Positions 45,393 through 54,031 of a stretch of 64,000 nt of DNA are shown one piece after another. Origin of the DNA: JACKAL01 sp964400355 (GTDB lineage Bacteria > Bdellovibrionota > Bdellovibrionia > Bdellovibrionales > JAGQZY01); the NCBI GenBank assembly GCA_964400355.1, contig CAYNTO010000005.1:73908-137907 (forward strand), in the 5' to 3' direction. Under the pieces are notes generated by a model. The model saw nothing but the letters and a program-made list of their open reading frames with translations, searched no databases and was not told the DNA's origin. Every line of letters starts with the position of its first letter. The stretch's first letter is position 1. Made by a program: the position numbers and the translations under genes.

Positions 45393-46520
45393 ATGCTTTT
45401 ATCTATTCTGGTTATCGTCTTTTCGTCCTCGGCCGATGTCTCAGATTTAAAGGTCTGCGAGACAACCGTTCGCTCACTTCTCTGCGCGGCTGATTATCCA
45501 ACGCACGAATTCAAACCTGGTGCTCCGTATGATTTTGTTACGATGATGAAAAAAAATCAGGAGCGTCCTTGCAAAGCCGATAAGGAAAATCTCAAAGATT
45601 ATTTCATGGATGTTTACAAAACCACACCCGAGCCCGTCCAAAAATTGCTTTGCGGTCTGAAGGTGATTTTCCTGGAGGAGGGCGAGGACAAATTTGGCGC
45701 CGCGATCAGCCCGTACTTCGACGTCAACGACGTTAAAAACGAGGTTGTTGGTGAGAGTACAAAAACCTTCGACGTCAAATTGTCGGGACTTTATATGTCC
45801 GTCAATGCTACTTCTCGTATCCTTAATCCAGAAACCTGCTCGAGTGCTTCGCAGCGCCGACTCAACGGGTATTTTTCGACGGATCTCGAAGCAAGCTTGC
45901 CGCTATTGCCGCTGTACACTTACGAGAACGACTCTTTAAAGTGTGATTTCTACGGAACGCTTATTCATGAGGCTGGCCATGTTTTTGATTTTGCAAACGG
46001 CGACATCTCAAATACGGAGGCGTGGCTCTCAATCGGATGGATCAAAACGCCAATTCATCTCCCGGATGGGACAGTCACCAATTCTTACCAGCCACAGTTT
46101 GACGAAGCATTTTTAGCAATGACAACTCAAGCATTGGTGTCGACGCAGATTGTACCACTGTTTGCGGAACTTAATAAATCACCGTTCCCCACATTTTACT
46201 CCATCTATCATCCGACCGAAGACTTTGCGGAAGAATTCGCACTTCATTTTGGTGCTCACAATTACGTGCTCGCCACTACCGATGGCTCCATTGTCTTTAA
46301 TCCGCTTGAAAACAGCAAAACTGTCCCGAGCCGAATCGCAAAAGTTGCGAAAGTAGCCACAAGCCTTGCAGACCCCAACGTAAAATATGTTTACGAGCCG
46401 CGCTATGAGACGATGACAATGCCATTAGTTATACCAGGCGAACCCTTGGCACGCGATCGCTTTAAAGCGCACATACTGGGCTCGCGCGGACACAAACCAC
46501 ACAGTGTGCCGGGTTTATAA
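45393..46520 (+). CDS. Exported zinc metallopeptidase-like protein (HEAGH)
   Basis: The ATG at 45393 follows AGGGGG and gives a short signal peptide (MLLSILVIVFSSSA). The protein has 375 residues with several Cys pairs in the N-terminal half. The zinc motif HEAGH is at 192-196, in LIHEAGHVFDF. About 80 residues later lies TEDFAEEFALHFGAH (276-290), whose Glu could be the third ligand as in gluzincins. The exact family is not recognised. A tRNA precedes it and a hairpin follows. Confidence 0.82.
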   Translation: MLLSILVIVFSSSADVSDLKVCETTVRSLLCAADYPTHEFKPGAPYDFVTMMKKNQERPCKADKENLKDYFMDVYKTTPEPVQKLLCGLKVIFLEEGEDKFGAAISPYFDVNDVKNEVVGESTKTFDVKLSGLYMSVNATSRILNPETCSSASQRRLNGYFSTDLEASLPLLPLYTYENDSLKCDFYGTLIHEAGHVFDFANGDISNTEAWLSIGWIKTPIHLPDGTVTNSYQPQFDEAFLAMTTQALVSTQIVPLFAELNKSPFPTFYSIYHPTEDFAEEFALHFGAHNYVLATTDGSIVFNPLENSKTVPSRIAKVAKVATSLADPNVKYVYEPRYETMTMPLVIPGEPLARDRFKAHILGSRGHKPHSVPGL

Positions 46521-46555
46521 AAACTTAACTCTTGTTTTCATTTTTAAGATTGCGC

Positions 46556-46587
46556 CGGCCAACGTGAATAAAAAAGCACGCTGGCCG
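46556..46587. terminator. Hairpin between convergent genes
   Basis: CGGCCA plus CGTG pair with CACG plus TGGCCG around an A-rich loop, with one mismatch. It separates the metallopeptidase gene from the convergent haem-binding gene. T-runs are short. Confidence 0.5.
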
Positions 46588-46670
46588 ACTTTTGACGGGT
46601 GCACTTAGCATCGCCCCGCCGATGATCTATGCCTTGAGACACGGCCTTCCCTCGTCTCCAAATTACTGAC

Positions 46671-48134
46671 TCATTGAACGACCGAACCTGCATGAGGAAT
46701 ATTTTTCTCTTCAGAGCCAAATGCATTCAAAGAAAGTTCTTTTAGTTTATTACACACCTGTTCAAGATTTTTATCATTCACCAGACTTTTTCCCGGTAGC
46801 TTTCGGCCGTCATAATTTAGGGCTTGGCGCAACACTGATTTATTGGACTCTCTGCTCAAAATCTCGTCTGTTAGCACAAAACTTCGTTCGTAGCCACCGA
46901 CTGGGTTCATGCCCCAGTTGGAAATATCTCCGCCCTCGCCCTCAATCAACTGCCTCTGCAAAGCGAGGATTCTTACTGAGGTTTGGTCTTCAACTTGTCG
47001 CAATTTGGTATCCATATAATATTTTTTATATAAAGGATCTCCACCGGCCTCTAACTCACTCATAGTTTCTCTAATATTTTCCTCACGAGTTTCCTGGCTA
47101 CGACAAGCGCCCTCCCCCAACTGTGGATTGAACTGGATTGGCTTTCCATTCTTTACTAATTTTGCATCGCTGTTATACCTGCGATCAACGGTCTTTGAGA
47201 CAGTAAAATCTTTTGCAAGTTTTGTGCGCAAGAGCTCTTCTAATTGTGTGTTACTTTTAGCATCCAAAACTTTTTTATCAATTGTTGTCGTTGAATTCAT
47301 TGAGACGAATATTCTATTTGGAAGCCATTCGGAGAGCTGAAAATCATCACACAGATCGATACCGACCAATGCAAACTTTATCTGATGATAACTCGGGCGC
47401 CGACGAAGCTGGTTTACTATTCGGCGCTCATTGAGTTTTCGCAGCACACCATTATCAAAGTGACCCAGATTTGCGAGTTTACTTTCATCCACACAACGAT
47501 AAGCGGGTTTCTTTTTCATCTCTTCCAAGGTCTTTTTAGTAAGCACATTTTGCATTGGCGAGGTATTGGGACATTCAGAACTCTCATGTGTTTGCTGAAT
47601 CTCAGTAAAATCCTTGTGATGAATAAATCGTGGCCACGGAAATTCCTCAAATAAAAGCCGTGGGCCACCGACTCCCCCGGAAGCGTGGCATCCCATGCAC
47701 GATTCCGGATTTTTTGTACTTAAGTGCGATCGCCCATTTTCAAAATTCAGATCATAAAATTCAACTTCCTTACGGGCGGAGTTTTCTACCAACATCTCTA
47801 AAGAGCTTCGTTGATTCAGGTGGGACGCTCCAGAGTTTAATGACACGACTCCAGCGAATCCAAACTTGTCTTTGATAGTCATCAGAACACGAGGATTCTG
47901 AAAATCACCATTTTGCGCAGCGATACTGGAGTGAGAAACGATGAACTCCACATCATAATCCCGAGCCAAACAGCACAACATATCTCCTGGAGAACCAATT
48001 TTAAAGGTTTTGGCAAAATGCTGAATTGTTTGAGGACTCATCTTTTGAGGAAGTTTACTGCTAGTTGCACAATTATCCTTAGACCAGGAAATGGGCAATA
48101 GTTGTAAAAAGGAAATGATCACGATGGAAAACAT
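46671..48134 (-). CDS. Exported protein with single CxxCH haem-binding motif
   Basis: The start at 48134 gives a signal peptide (MFSIVIISFLQLLPISWS); a GTG lies one codon earlier. The 487-residue protein has one cytochrome-c-type motif, CMGCH at 146-150, followed by ASGGVGGPRLLFEEFPWPRFIHH. Other Cys residues (DMLCC, CRS, DLCDD) suggest extra disulfides. The remainder matches no family I know. One c-type haem in such a large exported protein suggests a redox enzyme or a sensor; this is inference. Confidence 0.78.
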   Translation of the reverse strand: MFSIVIISFLQLLPISWSKDNCATSSKLPQKMSPQTIQHFAKTFKIGSPGDMLCCLARDYDVEFIVSHSSIAAQNGDFQNPRVLMTIKDKFGFAGVVSLNSGASHLNQRSSLEMLVENSARKEVEFYDLNFENGRSHLSTKNPESCMGCHASGGVGGPRLLFEEFPWPRFIHHKDFTEIQQTHESSECPNTSPMQNVLTKKTLEEMKKKPAYRCVDESKLANLGHFDNGVLRKLNERRIVNQLRRRPSYHQIKFALVGIDLCDDFQLSEWLPNRIFVSMNSTTTIDKKVLDAKSNTQLEELLRTKLAKDFTVSKTVDRRYNSDAKLVKNGKPIQFNPQLGEGACRSQETREENIRETMSELEAGGDPLYKKYYMDTKLRQVEDQTSVRILALQRQLIEGEGGDISNWGMNPVGGYERSFVLTDEILSRESNKSVLRQALNYDGRKLPGKSLVNDKNLEQVCNKLKELSLNAFGSEEKNIPHAGSVVQ

Positions 48135-48472
48135 CACGCTACCTACAATCTTAATCTAGCGGACGCAGTGTTGCACTATCCGTAATTGAATCTGGATATA
48201 TGTCTTAATGATTTCAGGGGCCAGCATGAAAACGACAACCTTAAATTCAACCAGACCAGAAATAATCCTGTGGACCCCACAACCGGCGCCCCGACAATCT
48301 GGTGGCGGTTGCTACGAATTACTAAGCTCCAACCTATTGATGAGACTCCTCGAGGGGGTAAATACTTGAACTTCTATGCGGGCATTTTGGCTCAATGCAG
48401 CTTAATAAAATTTGAACTCGGCGATGAATACTATAGTCATCACATTCCAAAATGATGTACCGTGAACACATT
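48135..48472. other. Intergenic region, about 340 bases
   Basis: No convincing gene is seen. A 47-codon frame at 48226-48369 has only a weak ribosome site (CAGGGG) and no recognised content. The region should hold promoters for the divergent haem-binding and XRE genes. Confidence 0.35.
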
Positions 48473-48727
48473 ATGAATTTACCAACTGCTTTCGCCTCTG
48501 TATTGAAGTCGTTGCGCCTTGAAAACTCATTGTCCCAGCAGCAACTTGCCGATAAATGCGAATTAAACCGCACGTTTATCTCCATGCTCGAACGTGGCAT
48601 CAAGCAACCCTCTCTTACCACCATTTTCGTATTGGCCAAGCACCTCTCCGTTGCACCACATGAATTAGTAATTCGCGTCGAAACCAAAACGCGGCGTGTG
48701 CGGTGGTTTAGAAATCATCACGGATAG
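48473..48727 (+). CDS. XRE-family transcriptional regulator, single HTH
   Basis: The 84-residue protein is almost only a helix-turn-helix domain: LRLENSLSQQQLADKCELNRTFISMLERGIKQPSL in pieces gives the classic Cro/C1-type pattern. No sensor domain is present. The start could be at 48452; I chose ATG 48473, which begins at the usual position before the HTH. It resembles control proteins of restriction systems and small regulators generally, but no restriction genes are near. Confidence 0.85.
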   Translation: MNLPTAFASVLKSLRLENSLSQQQLADKCELNRTFISMLERGIKQPSLTTIFVLAKHLSVAPHELVIRVETKTRRVRWFRNHHG

Positions 48728-48782
48728 TTCAATACTTTCGTGTCTCGTAGACAAAGCTCATAACAAAGCTGATTATGGCTAG

Positions 48783-49169
48783 ATGTCTGCTCTTACTCTA
48801 CTGCTGATCGAAGACAACTTAGAACTGCAGTTTCTGTTTAAGACTGCATTAAAACGCCTAGGCCACACCGTTTTGGTGTGTGGCATAGCGGCCGACGTGC
48901 CCTCAATTCTAACGAACGAACGCCCACACTTGATCATCACAGATCTAACAATTGGCTCAACCGACATAGCTTCATTCACCGATATGCTAGTGGGAACACG
49001 GGCCCCAATTATCGTCTTGTCAGGGCGCGAGGATCTTGCGGTTTGGGCGAACAAGTTAAACGCCTGCGCCAGCCTTAAAAAACCAGTGCGATTGCAAGAG
49101 TTCAGAGACGCTGTCGCAAATATTCTAGATTCAAAATATGGAACAAATGAAAAGGAGAATGTCCCATGA
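48783..49169 (+). CDS. Stand-alone response regulator receiver
   Basis: The 128-residue protein is a single receiver domain with the acidic pair in LIEDN, phospho-acceptor D54 (IITDLTIG) and Lys in SLKKPV. It has no output domain, so it acts through protein contact. It overlaps the kaiC-like gene by ATGA, and its cognate kinase is probably the hybrid kinase two genes on. Confidence 0.88.
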   Translation: MSALTLLLIEDNLELQFLFKTALKRLGHTVLVCGIAADVPSILTNERPHLIITDLTIGSTDIASFTDMLVGTRAPIIVLSGREDLAVWANKLNACASLKKPVRLQEFRDAVANILDSKYGTNEKENVP

Positions 49170-50809
49170 GGGAAGGTAACGAACACATACGAGGCTTGGT
49201 CCCAACCGGCATAGATGGACTCGATGAAATATTTTTCGGTGGTATCATCAAAGGCAATGTCATTGTGCTTGAAGGTATGCCTGGTACAGGTAAGACGACT
49301 CTAGCGCTGGAATTTTTGTATCGCGGCGCACTCGAGTACGATGAGCCGGGCGTGATCGTTACGTTTGAAACCTCTCCCAATAAAGTGATTCGCGATGCCG
49401 CTGGATTCGGTTGGGATCTGCACGCTCTTGAGCGTGCTGGCAAACTAAAAATTATTTACACCGCGCCTTCGGTTCTTCTCGAAGAGTTACAATCCCACGA
49501 CGGTGTTCTCTCTCAGGAAATTCAGAAGCTCAAAGCGAAACGGGTCGTCATCGACGGCCTGACTCCGTTAAAAGTTTTTGGTGAACGCCTTAATGGCCGC
49601 CCATTTCGAGATTCATTGCATTTACTGATCGAAACATTGCAGCGTTTTGATACAACAATTTTGCTCACCACCGAGTCCACTGGAACAAACCCCATCGGCG
49701 AAACAGGTTCGGGGCAGGAACAGTTTTTATGTGACACCATTTTAACCGTACGGAATCAAGCGCGGCGCCGAAGTGTGCATCGCTCGATAGAAATCGCCAA
49801 ATCACGCGGTCAAGACTTTATCGGCGGACGGCACTCCCTAAAAATTCAGTCCGACGAGGGCATTAAAGTTTTCCCACGAGTTTACGCGCGCCCTAAAATA
49901 TTAACCAGCCAGCCGTCATCGTTTTCGAGATCCTCCACTGGCAACCCGCCTTTAGACAGAATGCTCGGCGGCGGTGTATACGATGGATCGGTGACACTTG
50001 TTGTTGGTATTTCTGGAACTGGCAAAACTGTCTCAGGAACGCAGTTTTTAGTTGAAGGCGCAAAAAGCGGAAAAAAAGGCCTGTTGATCAGCCTCGATGA
50101 ACATCCGGATCAGATTATGCGAAACGCAAAAGAACTGGAAATCGATTTAGCGGGTGAAGTTGAAAAAGAAAACGTTGTTGTTCTCTACGATTCACCTCTT
50201 GAGCTGGATCTCGACGAGCACTTTTATCGTATAAAACAATTGGTGCAAGAGCACAACATCCAGCGAGTTCTCATCGACTCGCTCGCCGCGTACGAATCGG
50301 CTCAGCCGGAAGAGGCTCATGAGTTTATTGTTGCTCTCGCCGCATATTTTAAAGAAAACCTCATCGCCACAGTGTTCAACTTTGAGTGCCCAGAGCTCCT
50401 CGGTGTTTCGCAAATCAGTGATAAAATGAAAGTGTCGGCGATTGTCGACAACATCATTCTGCTCAATTACGTGGAAATCTCGACTCTGCTCCGACGCGCC
50501 ATCACCGTTCCTAAAGCCCGCGGGAGTAATCCCAATCACCGCACCAAAGAATATTTGATCCAAAAAGGGGGATTCGTCATTCTCGAGGACCAATCGGTGG
50601 AAGATATTGCAGCAGTTCCGCAGTTGCCGTTTTCCAGCTACTACAGCGTGCTGGCGCGATCGCCAACGCGCAAAAGCCCGGTCATCGAAGAGCACTTGGC
50701 GAGCGGGAAAGAACTTCCGTCCTCGCAAATTCCTGTGCCCGGCTCGACAAAAAAAGCCAAAAGCCTATCGGTTAAAAAAGCATCTAAAAATGCTAAAAGG
50801 AATCTCTGA
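49166..50809 (+). CDS. KaiC-like double RecA-domain ATPase
   Basis: The 547-residue protein has two KaiC domains. Domain one carries Walker A EGMPGTGKTTLA and domain two GISGTGKTVSG, each after a GLVPTGIDGLDEI- or NPPLDRMLGG-type start. The end carries a basic tail (KKAKSLSVKKASKNAKR). Compared from memory with cyanobacterial KaiC, the phospho-site pair Ser-Thr is S424-A425 (KVSAIVDNII), so only one site remains. There is no kaiA or kaiB in the window. It is flanked and overlapped by a receiver and a hybrid kinase, so it is a signalling ATPase rather than a proven clock. Confidence 0.9.
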   Translation: MREGNEHIRGLVPTGIDGLDEIFFGGIIKGNVIVLEGMPGTGKTTLALEFLYRGALEYDEPGVIVTFETSPNKVIRDAAGFGWDLHALERAGKLKIIYTAPSVLLEELQSHDGVLSQEIQKLKAKRVVIDGLTPLKVFGERLNGRPFRDSLHLLIETLQRFDTTILLTTESTGTNPIGETGSGQEQFLCDTILTVRNQARRRSVHRSIEIAKSRGQDFIGGRHSLKIQSDEGIKVFPRVYARPKILTSQPSSFSRSSTGNPPLDRMLGGGVYDGSVTLVVGISGTGKTVSGTQFLVEGAKSGKKGLLISLDEHPDQIMRNAKELEIDLAGEVEKENVVVLYDSPLELDLDEHFYRIKQLVQEHNIQRVLIDSLAAYESAQPEEAHEFIVALAAYFKENLIATVFNFECPELLGVSQISDKMKVSAIVDNIILLNYVEISTLLRRAITVPKARGSNPNHRTKEYLIQKGGFVILEDQSVEDIAAVPQLPFSSYYSVLARSPTRKSPVIEEHLASGKELPSSQIPVPGSTKKAKSLSVKKASKNAKRNL

Positions 50810-52905
50810 TGGTCGAAACTCACCGTGCATTACTGCGCCCTGAATTGTGGGACACCCCACTTGCGCAAATTGCACGCGCCACGGGTCTCACCATCAGTCT
50901 CTATGATCGCGAATTCAACAGAACATCAGGGCCTCACGCTTACTCTCCTCTAGCTCAGCGCCTCAGAGAGAATGGCTTTTGGGACAAACACGGCCTCGGT
51001 GATCTTTTCGATCGTGATTTGGCGGCAAAATCTAAGGCATCCGATCAGTTTGAATTTTCAACAGCACTACAGTCTTTAGGCGTGGTGGGATTTCCCGTGC
51101 ACCTCAACGAAAAGCTCCTCGGATATTTTATTCTGGGATGGAATCCAGTACAGTTTGCCGACCCGGTGGTTAGCGACTACATCGCCAAACAAGCAGGCCT
51201 TCCACAGATGGAAATTTGGCAATTGATACGCATGCAGCCACCCATGGCGCGCGAAAAAATTATTCTTTATTCGCAGATGGTTCAAACATTCGCACAATCT
51301 TTAATTGAGCAACTCCAAATTCAAGCCCTCGATCGTGAACAGGCGCGCGTGCTCAAGATCATCAACGAATCCGGAATTGAACTCACTGGCGCAATGACCG
51401 ACAAAGACATTTGCGACATCGGATTAGAAGCGATTAAAAAACTAGTTGATGCAACGTTTGTGCGTATTTCGATCGTCCATGGAGATAGCGCTCGCGAGAT
51501 TTCAAAGTTCGAAACTGTGGATCATCTCGACGATCGGAGCCATTTCAGAACCGAACAAAATATCGAAATTCCTATTCGCGCCGAAGACTATGCTCCATTG
51601 GGCACCATTGAGATCAAGCGTGTTGCTGATGGCGATGCCTCTGAACTGAGTCCGGAACTTTCAGCGCTAGCAGCGCAAATTGCTGTGGCCCTGCAAAAAT
51701 CCAAACTCCTCCACGACATTCAACTGGAGCGGCACGCCTTGAGCAACGCCAACGACGAGCTCCGTCACTTGCACCGTTTAAAGGATGAGTTTTTAGCCAC
51801 CGTCTCCCACGAGCTGCGAACACCTCTCAACGCCATGTTGGGCTGGGCGCAAATGCTCAGGGATGACGACATCGATCCTGAAGACTTTAAAAATGCGGTA
51901 TCGACCATCGAAAGAAATGCATTGATTCAATCAAAACTCATCGAGGATCTACTCGATGTTTCTCGCATCATCTCGGGAAAAATGACTTTAAAGCGTGAGA
52001 TCTTGAATGTGGTTCCTATTCTGCAAAGTGCTGTGGACACCGTTCGCCCTATAGCGGAAAGCCGTGGGCACAAGCTCCATATTGAGCTCCCACTCACTCC
52101 GGTGTATGTGAAAGCGGACGCCACTCGTTTGCAGCAAATATTTTGGAATATTTTATCTAACTCGGTCAAGTTTACCGAAGACCCTGGCCACATTTGGGTG
52201 ATACTCGAGAGCTCAGGGCCCTACTTTAAAGTGGAAATATCGGATAACGGCCGAGGCATTCCTCCTGAGTTTTTGCCGCAACTCTTCGATCGGTTCTCCC
52301 AAGCGGACGGCTCTCACTCGCGCAGACATGGTGGCCTAGGATTGGGGCTTGCTATTGTGCGCCACTTGATCGAACTGCACGGCGGATCCATCAGCGCAAA
52401 AAGCGAGGGTGAAGGCAAAGGTTCCAAATTCTCGATCATTTTGCCACAAGAACTGGGAAGTGCGGATTTTACCAAAGAGTATACGGATAAAATTGAAAAC
52501 AGCGTGGAGTCGAAAGTTTTATCAGGCATCAAAGTGCTTGCTGTGGACGATCAGCCCGACTCACTCTATTTGCTCAAAAAGATTCTCGAACGCAGTGGAG
52601 CTGCCGTGCACGCCGTCTCCAGCGCTCGCGAAGGCTACGAAGAGGTTCTCGAGTGGCGTCCTGATTTGATCGTCTCCGACATTTCCATGCCGGACGAAGA
52701 TGGCTACGACTTCATTCGGCGCGTGCGAGAACTGGCGACGAATGCTGGCGGCGCCACTCCTGCATTCGCGCTTACGGCCCATGCCAGCGCCGAAGCCACT
52801 GAGCTTGCCATGCAGGCTGGTTTTCAGAAACACTTTACAAAGCCGATCAACTCTAAGTTATTGTTAAACAGCGTCGAGGAGTTTTCCTCGCTCCATCGCA
52901 ACTAA
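50809..52905 (+). CDS. Hybrid histidine kinase with PocR-like and GAF sensors and receiver
   Basis: The 698-residue soluble kinase has an N-terminal PocR-like sensory region (about 10-150, with LGVVGFPVHLNEKLLGYFILGW), a GAF-like region (about 190-300), HisKA with H334 in ATVSHELRTPLNAML, a HATPase domain (NSVKFTEDPG, DNGRGI, GGLGLGLAIVRHL) and a C-terminal receiver with D624 (IVSDISMPDEDG). It starts on the last base of the kaiC stop (TGATG). It should respond to a small molecule in the cytosol and pass the signal to its receiver or to the upstream stand-alone receiver. Confidence 0.92.
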   Translation: MVETHRALLRPELWDTPLAQIARATGLTISLYDREFNRTSGPHAYSPLAQRLRENGFWDKHGLGDLFDRDLAAKSKASDQFEFSTALQSLGVVGFPVHLNEKLLGYFILGWNPVQFADPVVSDYIAKQAGLPQMEIWQLIRMQPPMAREKIILYSQMVQTFAQSLIEQLQIQALDREQARVLKIINESGIELTGAMTDKDICDIGLEAIKKLVDATFVRISIVHGDSAREISKFETVDHLDDRSHFRTEQNIEIPIRAEDYAPLGTIEIKRVADGDASELSPELSALAAQIAVALQKSKLLHDIQLERHALSNANDELRHLHRLKDEFLATVSHELRTPLNAMLGWAQMLRDDDIDPEDFKNAVSTIERNALIQSKLIEDLLDVSRIISGKMTLKREILNVVPILQSAVDTVRPIAESRGHKLHIELPLTPVYVKADATRLQQIFWNILSNSVKFTEDPGHIWVILESSGPYFKVEISDNGRGIPPEFLPQLFDRFSQADGSHSRRHGGLGLGLAIVRHLIELHGGSISAKSEGEGKGSKFSIILPQELGSADFTKEYTDKIENSVESKVLSGIKVLAVDDQPDSLYLLKKILERSGAAVHAVSSAREGYEEVLEWRPDLIVSDISMPDEDGYDFIRRVRELATNAGGATPAFALTAHASAEATELAMQAGFQKHFTKPINSKLLLNSVEEFSSLHRN

Positions 52906-53032
52906 AGCGCCGCAGACGCAAATCTCAAAGTGAATCAATTCGTCGAAAATTCTATTGCTTTGAGCGCTTTTGCCGATGAGTCTATTAGAGGGCTACTGCC
53001 GTTTTTAACTCAATTACAGAGGATATGAGTTC

Positions 53033-54031
53033 ATGCGTAGATTGCATTTAAAGACGACTATTTACTCCACTCTTGTGCTCCTCTGCTCGCCCATGCTCGT
53101 CGGATGGAACAATAATTTTGCAAGTCAGTTGCTTCAACAACCCACTGCTCCCCCCACATGCGTGCCAGGTTCACAAACCTTTAACGCTACTGGTGGCAGC
53201 CAATCGTTTAACCCAGGCACCTGTACGACATTGGTTGTCCGCGTTTGGGGCGCAGGAGGCAGTTCCGGAGATGGTGGAACTGGCGGCGGAAATGTCGGAG
53301 GAAATGGTGGTGGGGGCGCCTATGCTCAAGCTACCTTCAATGCCATCACTACGAACACCACATACACTGTGATCGTTGGTGATGGCGGAAAAAATGGGCA
53401 CAATGGTTCGTCGGGCGCGGGCGGTGGAATGAGTGCCATAAAATTAGGTGGCACATATCTGATCGCTGCTGCCGGTGGTGGCGGAGGCGGTGGTTACAAC
53501 GGTTCCGGCAATGCAGGCAATGGTGGCGCGGGCGGTGCCTCCGCAGGCGGACACGGAGAATATGCGTACAGTGGCGCCGCTGTTTCCGGCGGCCGCGGAG
53601 CCACCTCTACCGGCCCTGGAGATGGCGGCAGTGGCCCCAATGTGCAATCAGGTTATGGCGGAGGCCAAGGCCAAGGTGGCAATGGCCGATATAATAATAG
53701 TTTTTACGAGACACCCACATCTTTTGGCGGTGGTGGTCACGGAGGTTTGGCCTCTCCAGGCAACTCTGGCGGTGGTGGTGGCGGCGGTTACTTTGGCGGC
53801 GGCGGCGGCGCTGCGGCGGACGGCTACGGTGGTGGCGGCGGCGGTGGCGGTTCCAGTTATATCACTACGAGCTTTAACCCGAATGGTACGTCAATGGTCG
53901 CTGGTAGTGGTAGAAATAATGGAAACACCAGCTATGAATGGACGAGCGGAATTGGTATCGGCGGCCTTGGAATCTTAAATGGCTACAATGAAGGCGGCGA
54001 TGGGCTTGTTTTCGTGAGCTGGTCCAACTAA
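53033..54031 (+). CDS. Exported glycine-rich protein, adhesin-like
   Basis: The ATG at 53033 follows GAGGATATGAGTTC. After a signal peptide (MRRLHLKTTIYSTLVLLCSPMLVG) the 332-residue protein has a GSQTFNATGGSQSFNPG linker, then the pattern VVRVWGAGGSSGDGG. Many Gly-rich runs follow (GGGGAYAQ, GGGGGGGYN, GGGGHGG), and the end reads GGDGLVFVSW. This order recalls the Gly_rich (ALK-like) domain and the PG-II Gly-rich tips of phage tail adhesins, from memory. A surface binding role is inferred. It converges with and overlaps the helicase stop by 4 bases. Confidence 0.82.
   Translation: MRRLHLKTTIYSTLVLLCSPMLVGWNNNFASQLLQQPTAPPTCVPGSQTFNATGGSQSFNPGTCTTLVVRVWGAGGSSGDGGTGGGNVGGNGGGGAYAQATFNAITTNTTYTVIVGDGGKNGHNGSSGAGGGMSAIKLGGTYLIAAAGGGGGGGYNGSGNAGNGGAGGASAGGHGEYAYSGAAVSGGRGATSTGPGDGGSGPNVQSGYGGGQGQGGNGRYNNSFYETPTSFGGGGHGGLASPGNSGGGGGGGYFGGGGGAAADGYGGGGGGGGSSYITTSFNPNGTSMVAGSGRNNGNTSYEWTSGIGIGGLGILNGYNEGGDGLVFVSWSN

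Noticed and set aside
48186..48455. Open frame of 89 codons upstream of the XRE gene
   Set aside because: Starts at a non-ATG codon without ribosome site, and the protein has no recognisable content; left as intergenic.
48473..48727. XRE gene as the control protein of a restriction-modification or toxin-antitoxin system
   Set aside because: No methylase, nuclease or toxin gene lies beside it; the neighbours are a haem-binding protein and a signalling operon.
53270..53860. Dense repeats of GGTGGCGG-type bases that could suggest a repeat array
   Set aside because: They encode Gly runs in frame; spacing is irregular, there are no spacers, so it is neither CRISPR nor a tandem array.
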